From Chaetoderma sp. LZ-2023a (lineage: Eukaryota; Mollusca; Caudofoveata; Chaetodermatida; Chaetodermatidae): a stretch of DNA of 64,000 bases. Shown piece after piece: positions 12,661-23,830 of this stretch. The position numbers and the translations under genes are program-made. The DNA lies in the NCBI GenBank assembly GCA_034401795.1, contig CM067366.1, positions 82,671,616 to 82,735,615 of the forward strand, read 5' to 3'. Every line of letters begins with the position of its first letter. The stretch's first letter is position 1. The notes beneath the pieces are model-generated. The model saw only the letters and a list, made by a program, of their open reading frames with translations, had not been told where the DNA came from and did not search any database.

Positions 12661-12733
12661 GGGCAGAAAGAAGGGAGAGGATCGTACCTGAAGGTATGAG
12701 GGCTCCCTTCGTATCTGCCTGGACCACACCTGT

Positions 12734-13880
12734 GTGACAGGAACAGCAGTGCCAGTTAGACCGGCCAAGCCAAGACCAAAATGGTTCTCACTCTCTCTCT
12801 TGTCAAAAGAGGTGGGGGAGTGGATCATGAGCCAGATACCTGCATTAGGCGTCGATGCGTCTATAGTGGGTGGAAGGCTCATGCGCTTCGTCGAGGCTTG
12901 GCGAGGTGTGACATTAAGACAGTCTGGTCCTGGGATGGTTATCCCAGGGGTACATGCTGGAGTGGTGGATTTTCCATCACAAAATCTGTCTTTGGCACCT
13001 GTCTGGACACCCGTACCAAGGGAACCAGACAAGTTAGAAGCCATTCAAAACGCAGTGTCAGGTTTGCTTCTGAAGGGAGCAATAAAACCAGCAAACCGGA
13101 ACACTCCAGGCTTCTATTCAAACATGTAAATTGTCCCCAAGAGCACAGGGGGATGGATACCCGTACTCAATCTCAGGCCATTAAATTGGTTTATCAATAT
13201 GCCTCGGTTTCAGATGGAAACTCCGAGGTCGGTAATGGCAGGATTGAGGAAGGGAATGTGGTGTGTATCGATCGATCTGAAAGATGCATATTTCCACATT
13301 CCAATGAACAGGAGTTGTCACAGGTTTCTGAGATTTGCGTTTCAGAATCAAGTGTGGGAGTTTGTAGTCATCCCATTTGGCCTGTTGACAGCTCCACGGG
13401 TTTTCACCAGAGTGGTTCATGTGGTGACAGCATTTCTCAGAAAAGAGAACGTGGCGCTTCACACCTACATAGACGATTGACTGATCAAAGGAGACACGTC
13501 AGCCAGGTTAGAGGTGGATACTGCTCTGACTCTGAAGTTACTTTCAGACCTAGGCTGGATAGCCAACAAAGAGAAATCCGAGTTGACACCCACTCAACAG
13601 TTCGTTTATTTAGGGATGCGATTCGATCTCAAGGAGGACAGGGTTTACCCGTCAGAGCCCAGAGTGGTGTCTCTGTTAGCCATCCTCAAGAGTTTTCGAT
13701 TGGGAAACCACATTCAGGCGAGGCGGATTCTTCAGATGCTGGGCATGATGGTCTCCATGGAGCAGGTAATCCCCTTACGCTGCTCTGATGCGAAGACCTA
13801 TCCAATTGTATCTGATGTCTCTGTGGAAACAAAGCTGTCCGGTTACACGGATGCATCGCTGGAGGGATGGGGGCCTGCCT
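12734..13880 (+). pseudogene. DIRS reverse transcriptase, with in-frame stops
   Basis: Frame 2. After an N-terminal linker (VVDFPSQNLSLAPVW, then a connector ending GAIKPANRNTPGFYSN) a TAA at 13127 interrupts the palm just before IVPKSTGGWIPVLNLR. Then follow the first catalytic Asp in SIDLKDAYFHIPM, the FGL/AP block VIPFGLLTAPRVF, and the second catalytic pair in TYIDD, directly followed by TGA at 13478. The thumb continues with FVYLGMRFDL, and the frame runs toward RNase H at GYTDASLEGWG. The minus-strand frames here are shadows. Two nonsense codons in otherwise well-preserved sequence suggest a fairly young but dead copy. Confidence 0.88.
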
Positions 13881-14095
13881 GGGAGAACACCAGGTCTCGG
13901 GCAAATGGACTCTCCATGAGAGCCAGCTGCATATCAATCTGTTGGAAATGATGGCAGTGGAACTGGCACTGGAAAAGTTACTTCCAAAAGTCAGGGGCAA
14001 GGCGATATTGATATGGTCGGACAACTCGACAGTAGTATCATACATAAATCGCCAAGGCGGGACCAAGGCACCCACACTATGTATGAAAGCTGCGA
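13840..14095 (+). pseudogene. DIRS RNase H domain, frameshifted
   Basis: GYTDASLEGWG (frame 2) carries the first RNase H Asp. Around the G-rich stretch near 13870 the match moves to frame 1: LGEHQVSGKWTLHESQLHIN, then LEMMAVELAL (Glu) and ILIWSDNSTVVSYINRQGGT (Asp). The fold is then joined abruptly to the recombinase region near 14095, suggesting a small internal deletion of the RNase H end. Confidence 0.82.
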
Positions 14096-15043
14096 GAAGG
14101 AGGTCACCCTTCAAGTCATATAACAACAAGGTTAACAGATTTGCAGACTGGTGTGAAGGAAAGGGTATTGATACCTTTCAATCCACTATTCAGCAAATAG
14201 CAGACTTTCTCTGTGGGCTGTTCTTTTCAGGACTAGCTCCTGTCACAATTTCTGGATACAAGTCAGCTGTGGCATCAGTTATCCCTTGTCTAGCCAACAG
14301 GGATAGTCCAGAGGTGGCCCAGTTGAATGTGATGGTGAAGGGAATGAGCAATCTCCGACCGAGACAACCGGTAGTCATTCCAGCCTGGAGTTTATCTTTA
14401 GTGCTTAATGTATTGGCCAAGCACCCTTTCGAACCATTGCGTTCGGCTAGTCTAAAGCATTTGACTCTAAAGGCGGTTTTTCTATTGGCAGCTTCCTCAG
14501 CTAGAAGGCGCAGTGAGATCCATGCACTTTCAGCAGAGAGGGACCGATTTATTGTCTCCGGAGAGGGTCTGCGTCTACTGCCAAGAGCAGAGTTTATGTC
14601 AAAGAATCAATCTTTGAGATATTCCAGCAAACCGATCATTATACCGAAACTAACTAGGTTTGATCGTGATGCCAGTGTCTGGTGCCCAGTCCGTGCTTTG
14701 ACTAAGTACAAAACATGGACAGACTCGTTACGGTCGAATGATAGACATCTGTGGATCTGCCATAAGAAGCCATATTGCGCCGCATGCATGGATTCCATCT
14801 CTCGGTGGGTAGTCGAATGCATTCAGACTACCCATGAGATTGTGACTGGGCACCAGGTGTAATGCGCAAGGCCACACCATGTTAGAGGAACATCCCTTCT
14901 CGACCGCCCTTTGCAATGGTGTTCCGTTAGAGGACATCATGGCTGTTGCACAATGGCACTGTGAGTCCTCTTTCACGGATTCCTATATGAGGGATGTGTC
15001 AGACTCCGCCAATCCACTCGCTTTAGCTGTTTTGAAACGATAG
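14096..15043 (+). pseudogene. DIRS tyrosine recombinase, broken near the 3' end
   Basis: The N-terminal SAM-like part starts at KSYNNKVNRFADWCEGKG and includes LAPVTISGYKSAVASV. The catalytic core shows the first Arg in ASSARRRSEIHALS (about 14488-14530) and the HxxR box as PHHVRGTS (about 14872-14895). The nucleophilic Tyr is in FTDSYMRDV (TAT at 14984-14986). A TAA at 14860 falls before the HxxR box, and a further shift from frame 1 to frame 2 separates that box from the Tyr; the frame then ends at 15043. All four key residues are visible, so damage is confined to stops and indels. In a live element this enzyme would integrate the circular DNA intermediate. Confidence 0.85.
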
Positions 15044-15556
15044 TTATACGACCACACTGCTCTTCTCCCTTTTTTGGCATTTGTAAGAAAGAATTAAGAA
15101 GCAGACATGGTCGAGCGAGAGGATGTCCACCAGATTGTGTCACTGATGGGCGGACAAGTGAATGGCTGGAGGCTCCACGTCTGAAATCCAAATATCATGA
15201 GGTAATTCAAGATTGAGAGTTTTTTGTATCATGTCTATATATCATGTTCATTCATCTTATATATTCATGCTCATTCCCAGGCTAATATATGCAAAGATCA
15301 GTTAACCCTCTTGGCATATTTGTGTTTCAGGCGAGATGCATGTTCGTGAGTTCTCTGCCTTTTGTTAGGAGCAAAAAAAAATGTGGGGGTGGGGGGGGGG
15401 TGGGTGGGCAGTGATGCGAATGTGATTCGGTTCCGTTAACTTGATGATCCTTTTAGGTCTCCATTAATCAAGTTTAAGTCTAGCTCTTTCTCCAAGGGGC
15501 AAAAGTAGCAATTGACCGCCTGCCCCTTTCCACCAGGTTACTGTCTAAATCTGGTG
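15044..15556 (+). other. DIRS 3' internal spacer
   Basis: Non-coding sequence between the recombinase stop and the internal complementary region. It includes an interrupted G-run (about 15386-15405). No gene seen. Confidence 0.6.
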
Positions 15557-15659
15557 TATATCAGAAGCAATAGAATGGTGATTATTGATCGAAGGAGAAT
15601 GAAGGAAATTTCAATTTCCCTTTCTCCGAGATCTAACAATACTCACCATTCTATTACGG
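15557..15659. repeat. DIRS internal complementary region (ICR)
   Basis: The first half (AGCAATAGAATGGTG...ATTGATCGAAGGAGAA) is the reverse complement of the left element end. The second half (GAAGGAAATTTCAATTTCCC...AATACTCACCATTCTATTAC) is the reverse complement of the right end. The two meet near 15600, so the ICR encodes the junction of the two termini. Confidence 0.85.
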
Positions 15660-15725
15660 ACCCAGCCTCCCAGCCCCACGGAGGCAAGCCATGGGTATCT
15701 CTTGTTTGGTGGCTATGAAAACAAT

Positions 15726-15903
15726 ATGAGCTTCATGGCAAACGGGTACTCGGCAGTTGGGAGCCGAGTACCCGGTTCCAGGAGTCGGTAAAGCTTACTA
15801 AGTCTATAGTCCTAGGGCCAGCTATCCAGGATAGCTTGTATCAGACGTAATAGAATGGTGAGTATTGTTAGATCTTGGAGAAAGGGAAATTGAGATTTCC
15901 TTC
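15726..15903 (-). repeat. DIRS right inverted terminal repeat
   Basis: Inverted copy of 9534-9691, with a few substitutions and a distinct outer extension (AGATCTTGGAGAAAGGG and beyond) that is represented in the ICR. Confidence 0.88.
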
Positions 15904-15939
15904 ACTCCTCCTCCTCTCACGTCTTTCCCTCTCCATTTC

Positions 15940-16008
15940 CCTTTCTCTCTCTCTCTCTCTCGCTCTCTCTCTCCCTCTCTCTCTCTCATGCACGCACGCA
16001 CGCACGTA

Positions 16009-16049
<41 letters not shown>

Positions 16050-16358
16050 GCACGCACGCATGCACGCACGAACGAACACACACACACACATACACACAAA
16101 CACAAACGCGCGCGCACCTGCACATGCGTATGCCACGCACACGCACATGCGCGCACACACATGGACACAGACGCGCGCACACGCACATACACACGCACAC
16201 GTAAACATGCACGCACACGCAAACACCCACACAACACACACACGTACGCAGGCAAATATGCACGCACACGCACACACGTGCACACGCGCACACAGACGCA
16301 CGCACGCACTGACACACCCAAGCGCACAAGCGCACGCTCGCTCGCACTCACACTCGCT

Positions 16359-16441
<83 letters not shown>
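15940..16441. repeat. (CT)n, (ACGC)n and (CA/CG)n compound microsatellite
   Basis: A CT tract (about 15940-15985) followed by imperfect ACGC, ACAC and ACGCAC arrays to 16441. All long open frames here (RACV, ARTH, THTH) are artefacts of simple sequence. Confidence 0.95.
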
Positions 16442-16442
<1 letters not shown>

Positions 16443-18869
16443 CTCTATAATCCTAAAATCTTAAATGGTATTATGGTCTAGAACGGACCATCAAAAGGTG
16501 ATATCTAAGGTCTGTTTTTCAGTTAAAGCAATGTATTTAATGGTGAATAGTATTTGGTGATAAATTGAAGTATAGATGTAGTTCATTAAGGAACTTTTAG
16601 AACCAATCGCCTTAAGGAACGACTATCTTATATATACCCAATAGCATGCATACGCGTTGACGGGTATAACTAGAATAATCTGTTGAGAAGTGTTTGGTTT
16701 TGGTAGCGATTAGGAAAACGCAGATTTGAAAATGTTTGTCAACATGACATTACGAGTCTCGATAATGCAATCCAGATTATTGCATTTCTTGGGCTGTATT
16801 GCATACAGGTCTAAAATTTACGAGAGTCTATACAGCATGTGGATTCCTGGACCCAGGGGAAATGGACTCGCTACCCAGAATGCACCTGGCCCGAGGATAG
16901 TCCTAATGTGACCTTGAGTAACCACCATAATGAGCACGGACGATGATCATGGTAATGACGATGATTATCATGATGATGATGATGATGGATGATTAGATGA
17001 GTGATGGAGGGATTTTGGCTCCCCACCCTAGCGTCGCCAGCCCTGACTGTCAAACATATACATTTATATTAGATCAGTAATGTAGCGATATGCTTTGTAC
17101 GCATTCATAGATAATGGCTATATGAGATTTATAAATTGAAATTTAGCCTTCATATTAAATGAGAGAAATAGGCACACTTTATAAATGTGCGTTTCAAACT
17201 AGACTGATGGCTGTTAAAACGGCATTTAGACGGATATTAAAATTGAACGCTGTAAGGAATGATATTCGCTATGGCGAGAATCCATTTATTTGCGGAAATG
17301 TCTGTGCACAAAATATGGCCATTATCTCACGGAATCGAGACCAACGGACGGGCATACAGATTTGAAAGTGGTTTAGCTGATTTGGGTGAATTGTTGGTCA
17401 ATGGTCATAAGTTATTAGAGGGCATGATTCACTGCCGCGTTAGCACTTGGGAATTTCTGACAGTCACAAAAAGTGCGTAGTAATATTTTTAAATAACCCA
17501 ATACTGCGTGTGATCATTGGTCATTCGTCACATTTTGGTGAAGTGTTTGGACACTAATCGCCTCTTGAGATTTGCTGACAATCGCAGGTAATCGTGTCCA
17601 ATAATAGGGATGACAGAATGGTGGGATCGATGAAAATAGCAAATGACAGAATGACTGACCAATAATGGATAAGTCAACAAGTTGTAATGTCCCAAATATA
17701 TATGACGAGATGCTTAAATTACTGGAAAGGATAAATGACAGAATAACTGGCCAATGAATGTGTAGAGAGGGCAAAGGGCCAAGGCGACGCAATAGAGAAA
17801 GGGTATAAAAGGAGACCCCAGGACTAAAACAGAGGACCGACACCACCTTCGACGCATGTGAACTTGACTAGAGTCACTCACGAGATCCAGTTTTCTGTTC
17901 TGGGCAGCTATTGAAGGGTTAATGATTCTCATGAGGAGAACTTGTCGAAATATCAGCTTTGATCATACAAGTAAAGTTATTGAACAATCATGCATCGTTA
18001 AGATATAGAATCTACAATCTTAACTTGTTAAAGAGTCATTAATCAGCATCGGAAATTCGAGTTTTGCTTGACTAGAATCCAGAGGGAGACATACCACCTC
18101 CCCCTTACCGGGAAAAGGAAACAACGCAGTCAGATCGACAGTCAAATAGACTACACACCACGCCCATACAGTCGAAAGTTTACAAGCATACCAGTAATCT
18201 ACTTATTACCATATCGCTATTGGGTTTGATTCATATCAGGGTGAACTATTAGCCAGTTCTAACCAAAGATGCTAATACAACCTACCATTTTAATAAGCAC
18301 AAATGGAGGAAGACTATTCTACATCTTGCGCCCGTATCTCTGAGACGCCGCAATCGTTGGATAGATTGATTAAAACGCACTGTCTTTCGAAGCTTGTGTT
18401 GATGAATCCCAGCTATGCGTAATCCAGCGTGCAGAGTTAGATTACTATACATTTCGCTTTTCAAATGAGCAATGCGAAAGTGGTTAGCTAACGAGAAACG
18501 GTTTGTACCGACTCGGTTTGTGTGCCAACTTTCTGTCATTCTGTTAGGGGATATGCAACAATGAGCGCTGTGTAATTACCATCGTCTTGCAGATCCGCAA
18601 CCTTTTTCTGACTGGAGAAATGGCGAGTTCATTGTTTTGTTCACTTGTTAAGTATTAACTAATTTGGTGCTAGCAAGGGCAGCCTATGTGAAAATTAAGC
18701 ATACTACATTTAAATACAGATACAATGTTGATGGCATTCGTCAATCGTACATTACTCTAATCATATGTTTATGTATTTATGACGGCTGGACTCGGGTATA
18801 CTCCAGGAGCCATACAGTTGGTCCGCCATCTGTGTACACATTTGTCAGAAATGTAGAAATCCAATTTAA
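16442..18869. other. No recognisable gene
   Basis: AT-rich. Short frames lack motifs. A TATAAAAG at 17804-17811 in an otherwise promoter-like setting (see separate entry) is the only feature of note. Confidence 0.45.
17804..17811 (+). promoter_or_regulatory. Possible TATA box
   Basis: TATAAAAG followed by a GC-richer stretch. It could be the core promoter of a solo LTR, but I could not define LTR ends or a primer-binding site. Motif-only evidence. Confidence 0.2.
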
Positions 18870-19240
18870 TCTACCCTATGCCCCGACCACCTTTAGCTAA
18901 GCTCCATACACCCTTCGCCGATGCTTGGATCGATCGATCGCTGAACTCCCTGACTATCAATTTCCAGAAAACTATACCGGTAAGCGGTTGAATATTTTGA
19001 AACCAATTTGACTGACAGCAGCGCCCAGTAAAATAAGTTTCAAAATAATCAGCAGCATATTTATTAACTGAAATACAATTCGTACAACAACGCTTAGTCC
19101 GTTATCAGTTAAGCGTTCGTCATGAACTTAACTACGTCAATCATAACGTTATTTATTAGTACGTATCGTACACGACACGTAGTAGATTACAACGTCATAT
19201 GATTGATGAATAAACTGGAAAGGTCTATTCGTTTTAGGGC
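18870..19240 (+). mobile_element. Non-autonomous hairpin repeat, copy C
   Basis: Same orientation as copy A. Shares TAGCTAAGCTCCA, GGATCGATCGATC and CTGACTATCAATTTCC, then the core beginning GTTGAATATTTTGAAAC (18987-19052; the hairpin is shortened by loss of most of the inner arm). The right part matches copy B inverted (ACAACGTCATATGAT, CTGGAAAGGTC). Best copy for defining the family outside the palindrome. Confidence 0.65.
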
Positions 19241-21900
19241 CCGATTTGCAATATATTGTTGGGGTATGTGTTCTGCTGACATCATACGCCGGTATTGCAA
19301 GGGCCCATACCAATTTCTACAATGGTGAACGTGTTGCTCGTACCTAACCGTCGATATCTAGTTATAAAGCGCACAGGGTACTTTCTACGTTAGGATATTC
19401 AAGTTGTTCGACTTATCTTTTCTTGCACGCCGCTTTGATCGTCGTCTTGGCTCCTGCATACGAGTGTAATTTGACCACACACCGCACACCGCCCGCCACA
19501 CGTCACCCGCCGTCATTCGTTATATTGCCAAGCTTCCTTGTTTCTCTGTATAGTTCAATGTCCTGGTATTGCCACCACACACCCCACCCCCATAGCTTTG
19601 CTTGTGCCGAATGTTGATGATAGAGTTACAGAAAAAGAGAGAAATATTAATAAATTACGCCAGCAATCGCATTATGGAGAACCGACAAATTAATACAGAC
19701 CTTTGCAGGTGTGTATCCAGGACCTTTTTACGCCAGGGGTGCATGGAAAAGAGCACCTCCCAAACACCGCAGCCAGCGGTAGCCAGATCAGATATGATCC
19801 GTGGGGTGGGTGTCCTCCCCACGAAAATTTGAAAGATAGGCGCTCTCAGATGGCTTCTCCTGCATGTCCAGAGTTAAATATGGACGGTCTGTTGGCTGCT
19901 AAATTATTAAACCTTTACCCATTTAATTATAATTTAAAATGTGTGTGGGTGAGGATGATGCTTTTCTTATTTGTACATCGCATCATCGTTTTGACGGTGC
20001 TAAGAACAGGCCTACTTACTTATAGCCTTGACAATTTGAGAACAATTAATTTCCTACCGTCATAGGTTATTCTTTAACCTAACTGGGCTCACAGTTGATG
20101 CCGCCATATGCTGGAAGCTATTCTTGCATAACTGCTCAAGGCAGCAATAGCTTCAAGCTATTGGTCCCCCCGGGCGATTACATGTATGGCTTCCAATATA
20201 AGGCAACAAAAACTTTCAGTCCAGTTAGTCTAAAAATGTGAGAAACATATTTCAGTCCAATTATTTACAAAATATATATGAGTAATTAATGAGATATATC
20301 CTGACTGGACGTATAAAGATAAAGTATTATTGATGGGCTCGTTTTTAATTTAATTAATCTCTGAACTAGTGGGCAGTTGCCTATAAACTAACTTGACACT
20401 AACTACAGACGTGCGGATGTATAGAACGCGTAGGTGACTATGGCGCTACTAGTGTAACAGTTGAAATTTATCGGGAGGAGAAAGGGTACGTCAGGCGGGG
20501 GCACGGTACCCCCTCAGGGGGTGGGGGCACTCCACCGGCACCACCACCACCCTCTGGATCCGGCCTTGATTTGGGCCGTGTTTTTCTAAGATAGGAATGA
20601 TGTATGATTTGGTTGCCTTGTACAGCTTGCTTGTGTTAAAGGATACACCTTCTTTTCAGCGTTCGTTCACGAAACAAATCTCCATGTGAATATCGGTTAT
20701 GAGGACACGGTTACGTACTGCGTCACCGTTAGTTCCATCCCGTTACCGGTACCGATAGCTATCCATGCGCCCCGGAGCGATTGTGCAAACAGAGCGATAA
20801 GTAGCTAAGGTGTAGAGTAGGATATGATTGGAACTTTGGTGAATACAGTTTAGTCCAAACAATGAGTGAACTTGCTATATCTGCGAAGTTATTCTACCGG
20901 ACATTGCCCATCTCATTGGTTCAAATGGTGTAAAAGATTGTATCATAGAGGTCTTATTCAGATGCTGTTTAGTGTGGTTTCTGCTTCCAATTTGTGTCAC
21001 GCCAAGAGCAACAATTTCCTATGTTATCAAATCTCACGGTGTTCGCACCATAATCTTTACCACCAGACTATTATAAAAGAGACTACATACTCGGATTCAC
21101 GAGCTGCTAATGAAGCAACCGTGATATGTGTCTCATATCATTAGGGTCAAATACTTAACATATCTTTCCATCACAATATACAAACTAGCCTATCGTTCGA
21201 TCATCACCAACAAGAGATTGCATACCATTGCCAATTGTGTTTGTCACATTGTAAAGATTTTTTTAGATATTTTCATGGATTTTTCAATCAGATTTACAGA
21301 ATTTTTATATAACGCCCAAATTTGTGGAATCCTAGTGAACGGTTACACGCTTTTTCGTGTTAAAATTTTAGCCGAATCGGTTCAGCAGTTGCCAAGATAT
21401 CCATCGGTCCAGAATTATATCCCGTCCGGATCCGGTTTTTGTTCAGGTCGCTGCTAACATCTGCATGTTGTCTTGCACTGTAAGTTATTTGTTGTGTTGA
21501 GAAATCAGATTAAAAGTTTTTAGATCTCCGCGCGCACGCAAGCTCACACGCACAGCCTCACTCACGAACGTCTGCACGCACGCACGCACGCGCGCACGTA
21601 CACTCGCACCCACACACCGACCCGAATGCAATACCCCATCCCATTACGGCGCTAGAGTAGTCTATATTAAGAAATATCGTAGTCTCACCAGTCCGTAGCT
21701 ATACGGATGGATTGACATAGTAATAGGAACTCACATGTAACCGCAGAAATAGTACGGCCCTTGAGCACGCGCTGATTTCCCATTCAATTCAATTTATTTA
21801 CGCCCAGATTTAATCAAGTAGGCCTACACATGTGAATAAATATACATATAAGTTTCATCAGTGAGCAGGTATCGTTGTAATATTAAAATATTAAATGATG
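19241..21900. other. No recognisable gene
   Basis: Short motif-free frames only. About 20124-20172 is an imperfect hairpin (GGAAGCTATTCTTGC / GCAGCAATAGCTTCAA) distantly like the hairpin-repeat core. About 21535-21620 is CA/CG-rich simple sequence. About 21330-21410 resembles a common dispersed invertebrate repeat (TTAGCCGAATCGGTTCAGCA). Confidence 0.4.
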
Positions 21901-21904
21901 TAGC

Positions 21905-21983
<79 letters not shown>

Positions 21984-22091
21984 GTAGTAGTGGTAGTAGT
22001 AGTAGTAGTTGTTGTTGTTGTTGTTGTAGTTGTAGTAGTGATAGTGGTAGTAGTAGTGGCGGTCGCGGTAGTAGTAGTAGTAGTAGTAGTC
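21901..22091. repeat. (AGT)n array with internal inversion to (ACT)n
   Basis: About 17 AGT units, then about 9 ACT units (from about 21953), then AGT/GTT units again. The switch makes a perfect palindromic stretch inside the microsatellite. It lies directly 5' of LINE copy 1. Confidence 0.95.
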
Positions 22092-22862
22092 ATTGAAAGC
22101 TGTGCTGAAATTGGCTCTTCTAATTCTGACGAATATTTTCGTTACTACTGCTCGTATTCACTTAATTTTTGTTTTGTTCGCTGCATAAGCGGTTTTGGTT
22201 GAGTTTGATGTTTTCTGTTTGTGTTTTATTCGTCGTTGTTTGTCGTATTCTGTGACTCTGGTGTTCTGGTTTCGAGAACTAGAGTCGCCAAGTAAACTGC
22301 CAGTGTATTTGGCAACCATTTTGTTACATTTTGTATATAAGCTTAGTTGGCATTTTGCCTACTATATCTCCGTTATTGATAAGCGCATTTGTACTTGGCG
22401 GGCTGAGCTTTCTGCTTAGGCCGATCTCGCTGACCTGTCGAGACGCGCATTTATATTCACAGCAGTAGACAGGCGTAATCTAGGTCAATATGAATGCTCG
22501 CTAGTAACATGTCAAGTCCCTATAAACTGACTCTTAGCCTTAGGCTCACCACTGCTGGGTTGAATGTTGGCGCTATTGACGTCTATCATGGAATACAAGA
22601 CACTGTAGGGGTTGGGCCAAATGTCTTAAAGGGGCTAATTAATATTAGCAAAAATGTCTGGAATCTTACGGTCAGTTCACAAGGGGTGAAAGAAAGGTTT
22701 TTGGAATAGGGCCTGATTGTCAATGGACAAATATGTAAGATCGAAGAGGTTGATTCAGATAAAAATTGATTGTAAAAGTGAAGGCCCCTCTTGAAATTCC
22801 GAATGAACGTATTACAGCCGAGCTGGAGAAATATGGGCAAGTGATAAAAATTGAAAGGGAGA
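22092..22862 (+). mobile_element. Tx1/L1-like LINE copy 1, 5' portion
   Basis: 5' leader (22092-22508) and ORF1 start of a LINE that resumes at 39045. It abuts (AGT)n on its left. The leader shares words such as TTTGATGTTTTCT with the leader of copy 2 (45058-45390). ORF1 sequence is closely matched by copy 2 at 45390-45490 and 46190-46350. It stops at 22862, where a 6-base target duplication and the inverted end of another element begin. Confidence 0.75.
22509..22862 (+). pseudogene. LINE copy 1 ORF1, N-terminal part
   Basis: The frame begins MSSPYKLTLSLRL and includes VGAIDVYHGIQDTVG and VLKGLINISKNVW. After a TAG at about 22707 the same frame continues with GLIVNGQICKIEEVDSD. A frameshift then leads to KVKAPLEIPNERITAELEKY and VIKIERE at the insertion point. 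Likely an RNA-binding ORF1 protein; the C-terminal CCHC knuckles are at 39190-39295. Dead by stop, frameshift and insertion. Confidence 0.7.
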
Positions 22863-22906
22863 TATGGAAGGCCATCACCGCCAAAAATACAAAACTCAAA
22901 TGGAAC
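22863..22906 (+). repeat. Left terminal inverted repeat of 16.2-kb insert
   Basis: 44/44 bases complementary to 39001-39044. The repeat may be longer, but the partner is hidden by the N gap. Confidence 0.85.
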
Positions 22907-22944
22907 AGGTTAATTCCAAATGAACCAGAAAGAAATGCCAAACA

Positions 22945-23530
22945 ATCCAGGCAACGCCGTCAAACAGAACAGACTAATGCCAAACAGAACAGACCAATGT
23001 GTCAAACAGAACAGGCTATTGTCAAACAGAACAGACTATTGTTAAACAGAACAGGCTATTATCAAACAGAACAGACTAATATCAAACAGAACAGGCTATT
23101 GGCAAACAGAACAGACAATTACGACCAACAGAACAGACAACTACGACAAACAGAACAGACAACTACGACAAACAGAACAGACAACTACGACAAAGAGAAC
23201 AGCCAACTACGACAAACAGAACAGACAACTACGACAAACAGATCAGACAACTACAATAAACAGAACAGACACCAATGATAAATAAAACAGACAACTACAG
23301 CAAACAGAACATACATCAATGACAAACAAACAGAACAGACATCAATGGCAAACAGAACAGACATCAATGGCAAACAGAACAGACATCAATGACAAACAGA
23401 ACAGACATCAATGGCAAACAGAACAGACATCAATGACAAACAGAACATACATCAATGACAAACAGAACAGACATCAATGACAAACAGAACAGACATCAAT
23501 GGCAAACAGAACAGACAACTACGCCAAATG
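22945..23530. repeat. CAAACAGAACAGAC minisatellite (20-22-bp unit)
   Basis: More than 25 units sharing CAAACAGAACAGAC followed by a variable spacer: TAATG or TATTG types first, then ACTACGA types (22-bp period, about 23110-23270), then ATCAATGG types (22-bp period, to about 23510). It lies only about 40 bases inside the left inverted repeat. The Asn/Gln/Thr-rich frame across it is an artefact. Confidence 0.93.
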
Positions 23531-23641
23531 AATGCTAAAGTCGAATAAGCTATTTAGTCAAAAGAACAGAGGGCGCCACTCCAGTCTCTATCCAAGGGAA
23601 GATAACTCTTCACTATCGAGCGTTACAAAGACGTTACAATA

Positions 23642-23830
23642 ATGGCGACAAATACGAACAGTAATACGCTCAATAACGCAGTGCAATTGTTGAACGAGGC
23701 TGTGCCCCTGCTAAACAGGTCAATTGCCAGTGATGGGGTTGGAACAAGGCACAACAGCGTAGCAACGCCTGCGGCAATGGCGACAGTCGATGCCGATCCC
23801 ATTGCGGAACATCGCCGATTATTCAGAAGA
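23642..23830 (+). CDS. Candidate first exon of HECT-ligase-like repeat-family gene
   Basis: The ATG at 23642 opens a 63-codon frame ending at a good donor (AGA|GTAAGT at 23831). The peptide has an amphipathic leucine-rich start (NNAVQLLNEAVPLLNRSI) and ends EHRRLFRR. This layout resembles the N-terminus of multi-copy invertebrate and fish proteins annotated as HECT or G2E3-like E3 ligases, where a leucine-rich helix and an EHRRLF-type motif precede a W-x-VCL block; such a block is found at 33708-33870. Evidence is weak alone: no transcript, and the exon phases do not match directly, so at least one more exon would be needed. Confidence 0.35.

Larger units (their letters stand above)
9534..15903 (+). 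mobile_element. DIRS-type tyrosine-recombinase retrotransposon, structurally complete, coding-dead
   Basis: About 6.4 kb bounded by inverted terminal repeats (9534-9691 and 15726-15903). It has an internal complementary region (15557-15659) that joins the reverse complements of the two outer ends, the diagnostic DIRS arrangement for circular-intermediate replication. Internal order is gag-like ORF1, RT, RNase H, tyrosine recombinase, as in the DIRS1 group. There is no integrase or LTR. All ORFs carry frameshifts or stops. I see no target duplication, which fits recombinase-mediated integration. I could not find the N6-adenine methyltransferase domain some DIRS elements carry. Confidence 0.85.

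Noticed and set aside
12781..13788. 335-codon frame overlapping the RT
   Set aside because: Shadow of the RT frame. It has no motifs, whereas frame 2 carries all RT landmarks.
13686..14129. Minus-strand frame over the RNase H region
   Set aside because: Antisense shadow of the RNase H and recombinase coding.
15822..16481. Long Cys/Arg/Ala/Val and His/Thr/Arg open frames
   Set aside because: Translation of ACGC, ACAC and CT simple repeats with no non-repetitive domain.
16900..17060. His-rich minus-strand frame (HHHHHHD)
   Set aside because: Reading of a short ATG/GATGAT repeat near 16960-16990.
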